Origin: Mimachlamys varia
Taxonomy: Eukaryota > Mollusca > Bivalvia > Pectinida > Pectinidae
Assembly: GCA_947623455.1 (NCBI GenBank)
Contig: OX392532.1
Span: 25,580,792-25,644,791, forward strand
Length of the DNA stretch: 64,000 nucleotides
Reading direction: 5' to 3'
Below are positions 12,560-25,900 of the stretch, piece after piece. The stretch's first letter is position 1. Each line of letters starts with the position of its first letter. The notes below the pieces were generated by a model. It was not told the origin of the DNA. It saw only the letters and a program-made list of their open reading frames with translations, and ran no database searches. Both the position numbers and the translations under genes were made by a program.

Positions 12560-13686
12560 CATGACATATCAATATAAAATGTATACCCTTTATTGTTTTA
12601 TAGTTACAAAGTTTTGCACGTTTCAAGCTCAATATTTCTCTAACATGTTTTATTTTAGTCGATTATGCGCAGTAATACTAATTGTTTTCATATGAACTGT
12701 TGTTCTGAATCTAAAACCGAAAGTACAACATTAGGGGTATTTCCAAGTAACACCAATACAACCTTGACCCCGTAGTCGTACTGCTTGAGTAATGGATGTC
12801 TATTAAAGTATGTAGGCCAGATTTCAAGGAGAGGGAAGTTAGCCCGTAAAGTGAGTATAACAGCATAATATGTTTGAAGAACCTCAGTATGTCTATTAGT
12901 GCTACAGGACTCAAGAATTGTGTCATTTCAGACAACAAGGCATTAAAATACATTTCAAAGTTAGGCTATGCTTGTATGATTTTCAAATAAAACTGCCTGT
13001 ATAATATCACAGGAAAAGCTACTAGTTTTGTAATTTATACTCGAACAAATATGTCTAGTACAATTATGTGTTACCATCATAACGGTTAATTTCTGTTCAG
13101 ACTTAAAACTATAATTAGAAGACAATATACATAGAATCTGTATCATGGGATTCGCGACTTACGTGTATAAGCCTTGACTTAGTGCCTCACCCAAAACATT
13201 GCATAACTGTATATCAATGGGAGGGCCGAGGGTAACACACGTGTGTCTGGTATCGTATGTGAATTTCTTTCGAAAATTGTAAAAAGTAAAAGTTATCTAT
13301 TGGTCAAAAACAAACATCAATGGTGTTGTTCTGCAATTGAAACATTTTCTCTACTATTACAAATGTTTATCTATCAACTTCGTACATCGTGAGTTATAAG
13401 ATAAATACAAGTATGCATTTGACAGAACCAATATTAGGGTGATGTCATCAGAGATGATATACATATTGAAAAATTAAAGTGTAATCATAAACTGTGTTCA
13501 TCATATCGTATATAATCGTTTAACAAAGCATTATCATACCTGGGTAACTGTAATATAACATTAAGGAATACCAGTGAACAAACCAAACAATTTACACCTC
13601 AACATGATTTACATTGTACATTATTGGGGCTAAATACCATGACCCTAGTATGTGTGCATTGTGTATTTTCATCTGTTACATTGTAG
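12560..13686. other. Upstream flank of copy 1, paralogous to 35853-36823
   Basis: Shares CCGAAAGTACAA, AACACCAATACAACCTTGAC and GTTACATTGTAG with the copy 2 flank, so the duplicated unit starts before the first coding exon. The sequence just before the coding exon ends in a pyrimidine-rich TTACATTGTAG acceptor (AG at 13685-13686), implying an upstream 5' UTR exon and promoter that I cannot place. Confidence 0.6.
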
Positions 13687-13692
13687 GAGACA

Positions 13693-13929
13693 ATGGGCGT
13701 GGATTTGGCAGTGTACCGTTCACGGGTCGGTCAGTTTGTGTCACGACATGTGGATGGTATTGTGTCTAACATTGACTACCTGTGTAAAGCCATCGCAAGT
13801 GTCCGGGGTAGTCTGAAACGACAAGATCGATTGAACAGCAAAGGGGCTGTTACATTTATTAATCTCCTCCTACGTGCACAAGGCATAGAGCCGAACCCAG
13901 GACCAGGGCCAGGGAAGACAGGAGAACAC
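13693..13929 (+). CDS. Copy 1 exon 1: leader with 2A-like motif
   Basis: 79 residues ending in phase 0 at GAACAC|GTACGT. After a basic middle (SLKRQDRLNSK), a hydrophobic helix (VTFINLLL) leads into GIEPNPGP at residues 64-71 (13882-13905). Class 2A and 2A-like peptides end in D(V/I)ExNPGP and make the ribosome skip the Gly-Pro bond. This motif has every residue except the Asp, which is Gly. Skipping would release a ~70-residue leader and start the receptor with Pro. The exon is nearly identical in copy 2 while the surrounding introns have diverged. Animal retrotransposon ORFs carry similar leaders, so a transposon origin is possible. Confidence 0.75.
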
Positions 13930-16900
13930 GTACGTTTGATTTGATGATTATTGGCTCATTAAAAGAATTGGATGAATCTTGGTGAAGTCCGCTTACTTAA
14001 GGTGTTATTGTATTCGTAGATGTTTTTTTATGTACATTTTATTAACACATTTCTGATGTACATTATATTGATATACATTTCTGATGTACATTATATTAAC
14101 TTATATTTCTTTCTGTTTTTAAATTATGAAATTATAATTATTATTTATGATTAATATTTATATTTTTTTTTTTTAAATCAGATTTACATCAATTATCTGC
14201 TCCCAACTTGTATACCGCATTCGACTCCCTTTCTCACTCTATTATTATATAGCAGTAATAAACTTTCATACTCTCTCCCTGGACATATTTTTTCATTCTC
14301 TTTCACTCTCACTTGTGTGTTAAATACTCCTAAGTACTCGTAGATGTATATACACTGCCATCCGAAAGTTTCTTTACAAAATGTGGTGTACATTTAAGCG
14401 GCTACACAGCCATAAATGGAAACAAGTGTTGCAATATCGTAAAGGTAGTCCATTTGTCTGTAACAGTAGAATTGTATCCTTTAAAAATAGCTCAAGTCCT
14501 TGAGGTTGCAAGGAGGGTCAAGGGGGCCTGTTTTCGATAATGTTCAAAAATGAATATTGAAACGTAGACTAAAAATAAATAAAAGAATACCGAAGAGTTA
14601 ACAATATCATAATCCGACCTCAAAATCGATTAAACCAGGAGCAAAATATAGAAATATAAAAAGGAAAGATATTTTTAAAATTGCATTTTGAGGATTGGAA
14701 TTGTAACAAAACAAATTGACTGTTGAAATATAGCCAAACATTGTCAAAAACATCCTAAAAAGTTGTTACATCAAGTATTTGCGTACAAAGTGTATCGTTC
14801 CGTTTGATGGCAGTGTATAAAAATATATTTATAAGGAGCATTCTTCTCAATCACTCTTGACCTAATCAAAAAAGGTCAAGTGCTAAATCAAAATCTTGAA
14901 AAGAAATGTCTTCAGAGGTAAAGCAATACAATTTTGATTTGACATGAACACTGATGTAATTTTTGTACTTTTCTGACATACTAATAATGACAAGCTTGTC
15001 CTTTACAGTCATCTGCAGACACGCCCACAGACGACAATGACAATATCAACATCACACTTGGTACGTAACACTTCAATTTTCTGATTTTAAGTGAAAAATA
15101 TTTATACATTTTACCAGCCAATACATGATGTGAACAATTTCTCGATGTTTCTGAGTCTTGGTTGAAACAGGCTTAGGCATACATCTCTATATTTATCAGT
15201 GAAGAACACGTTTCATGTACTGGGACAGGGGGATGTTTCTGGGGGGAAAACACGTGTATTGTGATTCTTATCCTTATCCTATCTGAAAGAGCCTGCATTA
15301 TAACAAAATTGAGATGCAGAATGGTATCTGTTATACAGGTTTACGAAATATTATATGAAAATTCATTTACTTACGAAACAATAAATGAATCAATTCCATT
15401 TTCATTTGACTAAGGTTCTCATTTATAAGTAGAAGAACCCCAAATATATAGATATAGAAATGTATCATTGGTATCGTTAGCAATACAGTTATCTTCCAAA
15501 TGATATACAAGACGGTTTCTATTTGTAAATCAAAATTTCAAAATGAAATTGTTGTAAAATCGCTGCCTTTGTCTTTTTCAACAAACATATTTTTTTTATT
15601 TCATTTGCTCAGGGAAGATTTTGTTTAGATGTCATTATTTTCTAGACTAAATGCTCTCTGAGTATATTTCTACAGCAAATGAGGCTACAATGAAAAAAAT
15701 ATTGCCGAAAGCCTATATATTTTTTCAATATACTCTAAATAAAAAAAATACATATGTATGGGTATCATGTTGTTTATGCCTGAGTTAAGCAGTGTTGTAG
15801 CGAAGTATTCAAACATAATCCAAGCCTTCTACGTAAACAATGAAACTGCATTATACAGTGTATCTTTATTGTTCAAAAATAAAATATTCTGAAATGTAAG
15901 AAAACGTTAAACATACCAAGTGAAGAAATAATGTAATTTGGTCATAAGCCTAAGATTCAATCTTAAGTATTTAAATGTATTGTATTGTTCCATTGCAGAC
16001 AGTAATTCTGTCTCGACCATTGCCGAGATGAGCAATGTTATGGGATTAGTTATACCTGGCAGCAATCCTAGCGATACAGGAAATAGTCAAACAACCGAAT
16101 ACGCAGGCGCTGTAGCAATACCTGGTTCTTCGTTCAAAGTCATTGTCAAATCAACCGGTGGACCACAAAGTAATGCAGTGATACATTTTTTCAGAATTGT
16201 AGATTTTATATTCGATGCCTTTGTCTTTTTTAACAAAAATATTTTTTTTATTTCATTTGCTTTTAAAGTGCTTAAGGGAGATTTTGCTTAGATGTCATTA
16301 TTTTTTAGCCTAAATGGCCTCTGAGTATATTTCAACAGCAAATAAGGCTACCATGTAAAACATATTGCCGAAAGCCAATATCTTTTTTTCAATGCACCCG
16401 AAATAAGACAAATACGTATGTATGGGTATCCTGTTGTTTATGCTTGAGTTCAACAGTGTTGTAGCGAAGTATTCAAACATAATCCAAGCCTTCTAAGTTA
16501 ACATTGATACTGCATTATACAGTGTATCCTTATTGTTCAAAAGTAAAATATTCTGAAATGTAAAAAAAACCCGTTGAACATACCAAGTGAAGAAATAATG
16601 TAATTTGGTCATATGCCTAAGATTCAATCTTAAGTATTTGAATGTATTGTATTGTTCCATTGCAGACAGTAATTCTGACTCGACCATTGCCGAGATGAGC
16701 AATGTTATGGGATTAGTTATGCCTAGCAGCAATCCTAGCGATACAGGAAGTAGTCAAACAACCGAATACGCAGGCGCTGTAGCATTACCTGGTTCTTCGT
16801 CCGGAGCCATTGTCAAATCAACCGGTGGACCACAAAGTAATACAGTGAAACACCTTTCAAGAATAGTAGAATACGTGGTTTCAAAAAACAGAAATATATA

Positions 16901-19900
16901 CAGATTGCTAATTGTTTAAGATGTAAATCAGTTTATTCTATTTTCTTTTAGCATACATATATCATTTATATTATTGTTTCGCTCTACGGATTTGAATAAA
17001 GGAAGAAAGACGAATGTTTAACATTAGCTCGTTAATTCTCCTCAATCTTTAGATGCTCAACTGAAATAACAATGCATTGCTGACGTCAACACCATGACGC
17101 CATAGTACATATAGTATATATCAGGGAAGAACGTTTCATGTTAGACCATCTTAAATAAGTTTTGGTTTAAATAATGTTATAAAGCATTTTTTCGGTCCAG
17201 AATAGTTTCCGTTTGCATTTTGTAGAATGGAAATAGTTTATGTACCCGATGTAAACGATATGAAATTAAGTTTTTTTGTCCTTACCATCTTTCAGTGCTG
17301 ATATACTATGACCAAAGAAATTATCACGAAGAGATCCATGTTCAGAAAACGAAAGTTAAACATGCTGAAAATGTATGCGCAGGAGAACAGACCGTCCTTC
17401 ATACTGGTTTGTAAATTTGTTTTCTTGAAAGTGCTATATAAAGTTAAATATTTATAGTTTATGAGTATTTGTGGAATTGGCATCAAGAGTAATTCATGTT
17501 GGCAAATGAGCTCATTTCTTGTTTCCTTGTAGATTACTAGTATTCCATCGGGGGTATAATGTGACGGTTCACTATTATATTTCCACAACATAGACGAGAA
17601 GTGTTTTATTAATTTTTATACACATACAGTATAAATATCAAACGTAAATTTGCATTCGTAGTACACGATTTGAAATTGTACATAACTAGTTTTATTTTAT
17701 TTTACTTCTTACGCACCTGACCCTTCTGCCCCTACCTTACTTGAGACATTTTGTTCATTACATTACTTATCCAAAGAGTACCTTTCGTTTCGAAATTTTG
17801 GATTCCCAGCATCACTGAAGAGTCCTAGAACGTGCTGTATGATGCAGTTTAATTCAATTTTCGGCATACTCTCTCTATTACTAAATTTAAAAGGTGCAGC
17901 ATATGTGTGTGTTACGTCAGACCTATTGAAATGACTGAGCGGTTTGTTTTGTTTATCTACCAACTATGTGACAAACATGTTTATTCGATGTGAGGACAAC
18001 TGGACTCGGCAGTTCGAATGTAAATATATACAAACTTTAGTGAGCTATCTTGGAGCATACTTTGTGAAAAACACGACAAAAGGTAAGAGGAAATATACTG
18101 AAGAAGATGTAGTAAGGATGATTGAATTCCTGATCGACAATATTTTTGTTGAGTTCGGAGGAAAGATTTTCCAGCACTGTTGGCATTCCCATGGGAACAA
18201 ACTGTGTCCCACTCTTAGCTGACTTATTTTTGTTTTCATGCGAGGCTGAATTTGTGGAAGAGCTAATCAGGACTGGTAACAAAAACCTTGCCAAATCTTT
18301 TAATTTTACTTTCAGATATATTGACGATGTGTTGTCTATAAACAACAAGAAGTTTGCTGACCACGTCGATCGTATAAACCCTTCTGAACTTGAAATAAAG
18401 GACACAACAGACTCTTCTACATAATCTGCTTACCTCGATCTCTACTTAAACTACGACCAACATGGACAGCTTATTACTAAGCTATACGATAAACGTGATG
18501 CTTTAATTTTTTTAATCGTGAACTTTCCATTTCTTGATAGTAACATCCCTGCTTCTCCATTCTATGGTGTTTACATGTCGCAGTTGATTCGATATTCTAG
18601 GGCTTGCTCTAAATATCGGGATTTTCATGATCGATGTCGTCTGCTGACAAACAAACTAACAACACAAAGATTCGAGAGATACAGGTTTATCAGAGCTAAG
18701 GGAAAGTTTTATGGTCGCCATGTATCTTTAAGTGATATGAAGATGGACGTTTTGAGTATGCTCATTAGTGTGTTTACTTGTTGTGATTGACAATGATACT
18801 CGGTTCTCATTTTGAGAACTTTATGTTTATGGATGTGACAAAGATTTACATGGCGGGTGTCGTCGATGAAGCAGAAGACGCTTACTCTTCCGGAACACCT
18901 GGTCTTATTCTCTTGTACTTTTACAAGAGTCTCAGTGTAAATCTTTCTTTTGTTCATATTTTGCCCCTGGTTTTGAGTTTGGATTATGTTTTTGTTAACG
19001 CTGCGGAATTGGGGCCAGTGGGGCTTGACACGCTGCGACACCTTTAATATATAACATATCTGATTATAAAGCATACTTTTATCTTGCATATATTTCTAAA
19101 CAAGTGAATCTTGTTGAAGATGATAATACATGAATTTTACGGTTTTTCTTGGTAGCGCCAACTGACAACGAGGACGATAGCATTCCAAAACCAAAGAAGA
19201 AAAAGAGAGGGGAAAGCGAATTTCAGAAAAGTCGAAAAAGAACTGGTTCTGAAGGTAACATGTGATAATATTGAAATAAATAAATGATGACATTCTTGTT
19301 TTTTTCTGAAAACGGTATCAAGAAAGAAAATCTGTTCAGTTATCCATGCAAAATTAATGATGCGAAAAATAGGAATGTCGCTTTCCTGCGTCGATATGGC
19401 GGTAGCAACAAGAAAAAACACACTTTGTACATTAAAATCAAACCAGGATATTGATGGTGGAAATAGAGGGAATGTTACCGTAGCAAAGAAGGTAAAAATC
19501 CATATACATTTCCACGACCTTGCATACTGAGATTAAAAAGAGTTAAAGTAGTGTTTTCTGACGGCGACAATATTATAACTTCTATGCTTCTAGTAGTCAC
19601 TTGAAAATTTATATATAGCAAATTTGTGTCTCGGTGGTAGCGGTGGGATGTGATGAGTGAATGAAACATTACTTATCAAAACATGTACAGCAGCGAAAAG
19701 AAGAATATTTTCAATGTACGTGCTGCTGAAATAAGTCATAAAATTGTAACTTCATCTCCTTCATCTCCTTTGTGGAGGATAGGGAACAATTGTGACAACC
19801 CCTTCCAGGTCCTTTATAAAGAGTACTAGAATTTTGCATTTTTGTGGAAGTTCCAGTTTATATATACATTCGTAATTATACTGCTAGTTACAAATGTGAT

Positions 19901-22900
19901 TCCTGGTACAAACTTAATATCTTGATTTTATAGAGATTGGCAACTTACTCGACTGGCAATGGTTGACCTGCGTGTGTGAGCCACGCTTTTAATAAATAAT
20001 TATTCATTTGATAATATTTCTAACCAATTAAGAAATATAGGTATGTTACACTATATGAAAAGTTAATTATTTAGATTTGAAAATACGGTGTTTTCAAATG
20101 AAACAAGTTCAGATGGCGATTTTATCGCTTTCGAGTTTTTTGAGAATATCCAATTTCAAAAATGTCTCCTTTAACCAATGGTATCTTCCACCAAACTTTT
20201 AAATGACACGTCGACACGACCTTTCGAATATACAACCAATTTCTCAAAAGTAGCACTCTGCACAATTGCTATCAAAACAAACCAACAGTAAAGAGGTAAA
20301 TCAGCTTGAGCGATAGCAATGGATCATGCGCATTTTTGCAAAATCTTCGATCTGTCTATATCTATTATATACGTCTTTGTATAAAGGAGACCTGTTTTCT
20401 TGTTCATAAAAACTACCCATATAACTATCCTAAATAAACAAGTAAGCATCACTGAGAATAGAGCGTTGATTAATGTTTGATGTTTTTTTCTCAGTTACAG
20501 GGGAGGAAGATGAAAGTGTTCCTGAATCGAAGAAAATGAAAAATGCGAAGGAAGCAATTCCGAAAAGTTCAAAAAGAGTAACGCTTGAAGGTACTTCATG
20601 TCTACATGTCTACATGTCCATGCATTCCAATGGAAGTCTTTGAAAATTAACATGCATAAGCCACTTGCTTGTACAGCGCATCTCCCGCTCTGTCAGCTCC
20701 ACCAGACGAAATATCAGTCATGTTTCATGGCGAGGTGGAACCAATCTCGCATAACTTCATTAGATTGCACATGCATTAAAATATAAGTTACATGATCAAT
20801 CATGTTGCATTGTACATGATTATACTCATGGTCATTGCCATCTCTCGGGAAAGCATCCTGTGCTCTGGAACTTTGTACTGAATGATTTTCTATCATACAA
20901 CTCTTACTTGAAAGATCTTGTTCACTGACTTGGTATCTCTGTTCGCTCCTTTTTTCGTTATGTTTATTGTTGAATTTCACCATTTCCCCGACGGTACTGC
21001 AATCAGACTTCAAACACTTTTGCCTGTCTGTCTTCCATGGTGTGCCACAACTTCCGTTTCGAATTTTATCTTTCGTGTATGTAGGATATTTAAGAAGGAC
21101 TGGGATGCATTTCCTTTCCTGGGCTTTTTCTCATATTCGGTCATTACCTACCAGCATTGTCTTTATGGTGACGCTTATTTATTTAATTCTTGAAATGTAA
21201 ATTCGATTGTTATCATTGATATAATTGTTGTCGAACCAAGCTGCAGTCCTCGATTTTTAACTTCTAGGCTTTTGCTCACTTGTTTTTGTTTGATACGAAG
21301 CTGAATTTGTGGAAGAGCTTATCAGGACAGGCAACAGAAACCTTGTCAAATCTTTTAACTTCACTTACAGAAATATCGACGATGTGCTGTCTATAAATAC
21401 TTTGCATCCAGAACTTGAAATAAGGGACACACCAGACTATTCTACATCAGCTGCTTACTCCGATCTTTACTCAAACTATTTCTACCAAGGGCAGCGTACT
21501 ACTTTAAAGCAAAACGATAAACGTTACGATTTTGATTTTTCGAGGTCGCAAACTTTCCCTTTCTTAATAGTACTTTTGCAACATATGGCGTTTAAATGGT
21601 GCAAATGACTCGTTAATCTTGGGCTTTTTCTGATTAAAGATTGAAGTGATGGATTTCGGCTGCTAACAAACACTTGCGACACAGGGATTCAACAGATGCA
21701 GGTTGATAAAGACTATGAGCGGGTTTTATAGTTGCCACCTTTGTCTCAATGAGAAATATTTCATATCCTTTTATTCTAGAAATGTGGGCGTTTTTGAATT
21801 GCTCATTAATGTGCTAACATCTTGTTATTGAAAATAATGAATTGGTTTTCACTTTAAGGACGTGATCTTGACTATGATGTTATCAAGATTTACACACCTG
21901 ACCTTGCTGTCCTTTTCCAGGTGTCTCCATGTAAATGTTTTCATTTGTTTATATTTTTCCCTAGTTTAATCGATTCCGATTTCGTTCGGATGACGGCTTT
22001 GTTGACATTTCGGTATTCTTTGATTTTTTGTTAATTTTAACAATTATTAGTCTATAATTTGTATGGTCGACATCTTACAATATTCTGGAAAACTTTAAAT
22101 AACGTGTTGCCCATAGGTGTACCATGGCGTTGAGGGTAGTATTTGTATTGGAAGCAGATGTTGACATATAAGTTTGTTTTCGTGCGCCAGATATTTGTAA
22201 TTCTAAGTAGTTTTTGGATGGATGCGACTCGTCGCTCTCTGGGACGAATTCAGTGTGGTAGCATTTTAAATCGCAAGGAGGTTTTTACGAACATACCGAC
22301 GGTTCCAAAAAAATACAAACGCACTCAACACACGCATCCGCATCATATACACGAGGGGCTGTACTTTAATTACCCTATCTCTTAATATGACGTAAAACAA
22401 TTAAACCAAATAGTTTGGATGGTGTATTTGTTTCATCATCCAGAGAAGTATTAGGTTGCATGGTCTAGTGGGAGGACGCCGGGCTCGTGATCAAAAGGCT
22501 GAGAGTTCGCATCACGTCATGGAACTGTGTTGTCTTTACATAATCTGTCGTTCGGTGGAGCTGACATCCGGCCTACAAGTTACAGGTTTATGTACTTAAT
22601 TGTTTCACAATAAATCTATGTCATTCATAAGGAAATAGAGCTTCGAAAATATTCGAAAATCGTTTTATTTCTATCTGTTGTAACTGACATAATAAAAACA
22701 TACATAGATGCTTACGTATTCCATCCATCTTTTCAATATTAATGTCAGCATTTAGTTTGAGTATTATAAAATCAATGGCATGCACCTTATGTTATACTTG
22801 ACTTAGAATTGATAATTCTTTTTAATCATAAACCTAAAATGTGAACATGATTTTTTCCAGAAAATACTGAAATAATGTTAAAACGACACATCAAAGAGAC

Positions 22901-25900
22901 AGAAAATCTTTTGGTGACAAGGACAGAAGCTGTAACGGCCGTGGTCAAGCGTCTGAAAGACTACAACATGGTGGTCATAGCTGGCGTCACAGGAGAAGGG
23001 AAGACAACTCTGGGTAGGGAAATATGTAAACAGTTGAGAGACGGTACCCTTGATAAAGATATCAAACCCAAGACACCTGTTCTGATGACAATACCCCAAG
23101 ACTGGAATGACGTCGTGAACGACAAAGATGATATCGTTGTGTTTGTAGATGATATATTCGGGAAGACAAACTATCAGACTGGGCTACTGAATGATTGGAA
23201 ACCTTTCTTTAATAGAATTTTACAATGTTTACATGAGAAGAATGTTTGTTTGGTGGTAACATCTCGTACGCACATCCTTAAAGATGCTAGACGGGATTCG
23301 GGGGTATTAATTGAAATGGTAAGTGACCACATTCTTTCCGAAAGGAAAACTGTAGATTTGACTGAGGATCATAAGCTATCAACGACAGAACGTACGGAAA
23401 TTTACAAAAACTATCAAATTCAAAGACAGACTGATCATGACAGCATCTCCCGCGAGTTACTCCCGTTTTCTGCCGTTTATGGTTTTCCATCAAAAATTGC
23501 TATAGGTTTTGCTCAAATCTGCAAGCTGTTCTTTACAAATGACACATTTTACCAGAAAGGTGAACATTTTTTTACTAAGCCTGACAGAATACTTACAGAA
23601 GAAATAGAAACAATGAGACAGACTGAGCCGCACAAATACTTCGCATTGGTGTACTGTTTTATAGAAGACGAAGCTGTCGATACTAAAAATAAAAAGTTAA
23701 ATAGATTGAAAGTATCACCACAAGAATATGACAATTTGAAAATCTATGCAGAGGTTTGTGGCGTCCTTCAGACCGACAACGTATTGACACTGCTTAAAAA
23801 CGCACTAGATGCTCTAGCTGGTACATATCTTACGAAACGAAACACTGCGTTTACATTTGGGCATCAGACGATTGCAGACAGTGTTTGTATTGTGTTTGGA
23901 AAAGAAAACCCAGAAATGGTTCTAGAAAAATGTAGCAACCGAGTAATATTGGAAATGCTGGATGTTTCTGAAACTGATCAAACCGATATGTGCACCTTAC
24001 ATGTTCCTTCTGATTGCTTTGAGCACCTTGTAAGGCGAATGTACAAGATGATAATTCAGAATGGAAATACACTAGAATCATTCCCCAGGTTTCAAAATCA
24101 AAAGCTTGCGGATTGTCTCTTCGAGTATATCACCACAAGTGGAGACATACAAGCTTTCCATATAGCTCATTTAGGTGTGGAGTACTTTTCCACTAGGAGT
24201 GTATTTGAATCTTGTGCGAACAATGTTTTCTTTTTGAAAGCTCTTTTCAAATTCAAAGTCGATGAGTTCATTGTCACAGAAAAAGGAATATTGTTCTACA
24301 CGAGAACATTACATGCAACTTTACTGCGATCCATAGAGTACAAAAACAGGGCATGCACGTCGTTACTGCTAGCTAATGGTGCTTTCCTCACTGAAAAATG
24401 TCTTCATGACGCAATTTGTTCCAATGACGAAGAATTGACAGAGCTCGTATTATCAAAGAATATCTGGGTAAGATCAGAAATCAGTAGGTGCATCAAACCC
24501 GACACAACAGAGCATCTTCGAGATATTCTAGAGAGAGAAACTGAAATGCCTGATGTACATGCGATATGGAATTGCTACCGAAATCAGAAACTATACAAAG
24601 CACCTACAAAACTTTCTCAAATGAGTGCCAAAGATATCTCAACTGCCATTGAAACAATGGATTTTGACAGGCTGCAAACGATTTTGCAGTCCCCGGACTT
24701 AAAAACTCATCATAGCCATGTGATAAAGTCAGTCCTTGCTAAAACACACAAAGACTTAAATGATGCTGTTTCCATTAAAAGAATAGGTGCACATATTGAC
24801 GTCACAGTTGTCCAACATGCATTACATCTTTGTGACTTGGATTTGTTCCGTTTCTTACTATTCTCATCAAAGATTAGTGCTTCACATTTGAACTCGGTGC
24901 TGTCTGAAGCCATTCATCTGAACCAAACTAACGAAATAGAAGTTCTGATCAAAGCAGGTGGACAACCGTCTTTGGAAGACTTGATCTACAAGGCAGGGGC
25001 AACTTGTATGGATGTTGAATGTGTGGTTGAAACAATCATGACCACTTCACCTTGGACAAGTGCACAGCTTGATCGTGCTCTTGATGCAGCTGTGCGCTCC
25101 GGTACACACGCTACCATGAAAGTCCTTATAAAAGGTGAGGCACACTTTGCAGAAGATGCGTTGGTAAATGCATCTAAAAGGCTTTATTGCCCACTAGTTC
25201 CGTATCAATGCAAGTTACCTGCTTCCTTTATGAAACTGTTGAAGATAGACGAGACAACGAAAAGAGTGCTTCCAGTTAATGTTACAGTTCAATATGTGTT
25301 TTCGGAACATGAATGGTCACAAAATCAAATAAATGATGCACTTGATGCTGCGTTAGTATCGGGGTCAGAAACAACCGTACAGTTTATGAGGGTCAATGGG
25401 GGCACGTTTCGAAGCAATGCCTTGTTAGCCGCTGTAAGAAGGCGACATTTTTCACTACAGATTGTGGGGTTTGTGAGAAAGTTTGGTGAATGGTCAGTAG
25501 ATCAGCTGAGCGATGCGTTACACGAAGCTATAGTCATTTGCAGGCCGGACGTTGTCATGTACTTAAATAACGAAGGAGCAGTCTTCAATGATTCGAGTCT
25601 GCGAAATGTTCTTCGGTGGAAGGTTGAACAACATATTCAGATCAAACTCATAAAACACATTCTTGAAGCTCGTCCTTGGAAACCATCTCTGCTAGATGAA
25701 GCCGTTAATTTCGCATGTGAAGCAGAAGGACTTGCAATTCTTGCGAGTCTTCCAATCACAGAGGCTAGACCAGAATCACTTACCAGAAATGTTCTTCTAA
25801 AACTGCGAGAGACTGGAAAGAAGAAAAAATGGGTTATTCAGAAGTTAAAAAGCCAAGGCATGGATGCTGATTTGGCTTTAGTTTTGGATAATGAAATTCG

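Noticed and set aside
17296..17406. Calling exon 4 a true RHIM
   Set aside because: The (I/V)Q(I/V)(G/C) tetrad is absent; only general Q/G spacing is similar.
22452..22530. tRNA gene
   Set aside because: A and B boxes are present, but no complete cloverleaf is seen and a SINE-like body follows.
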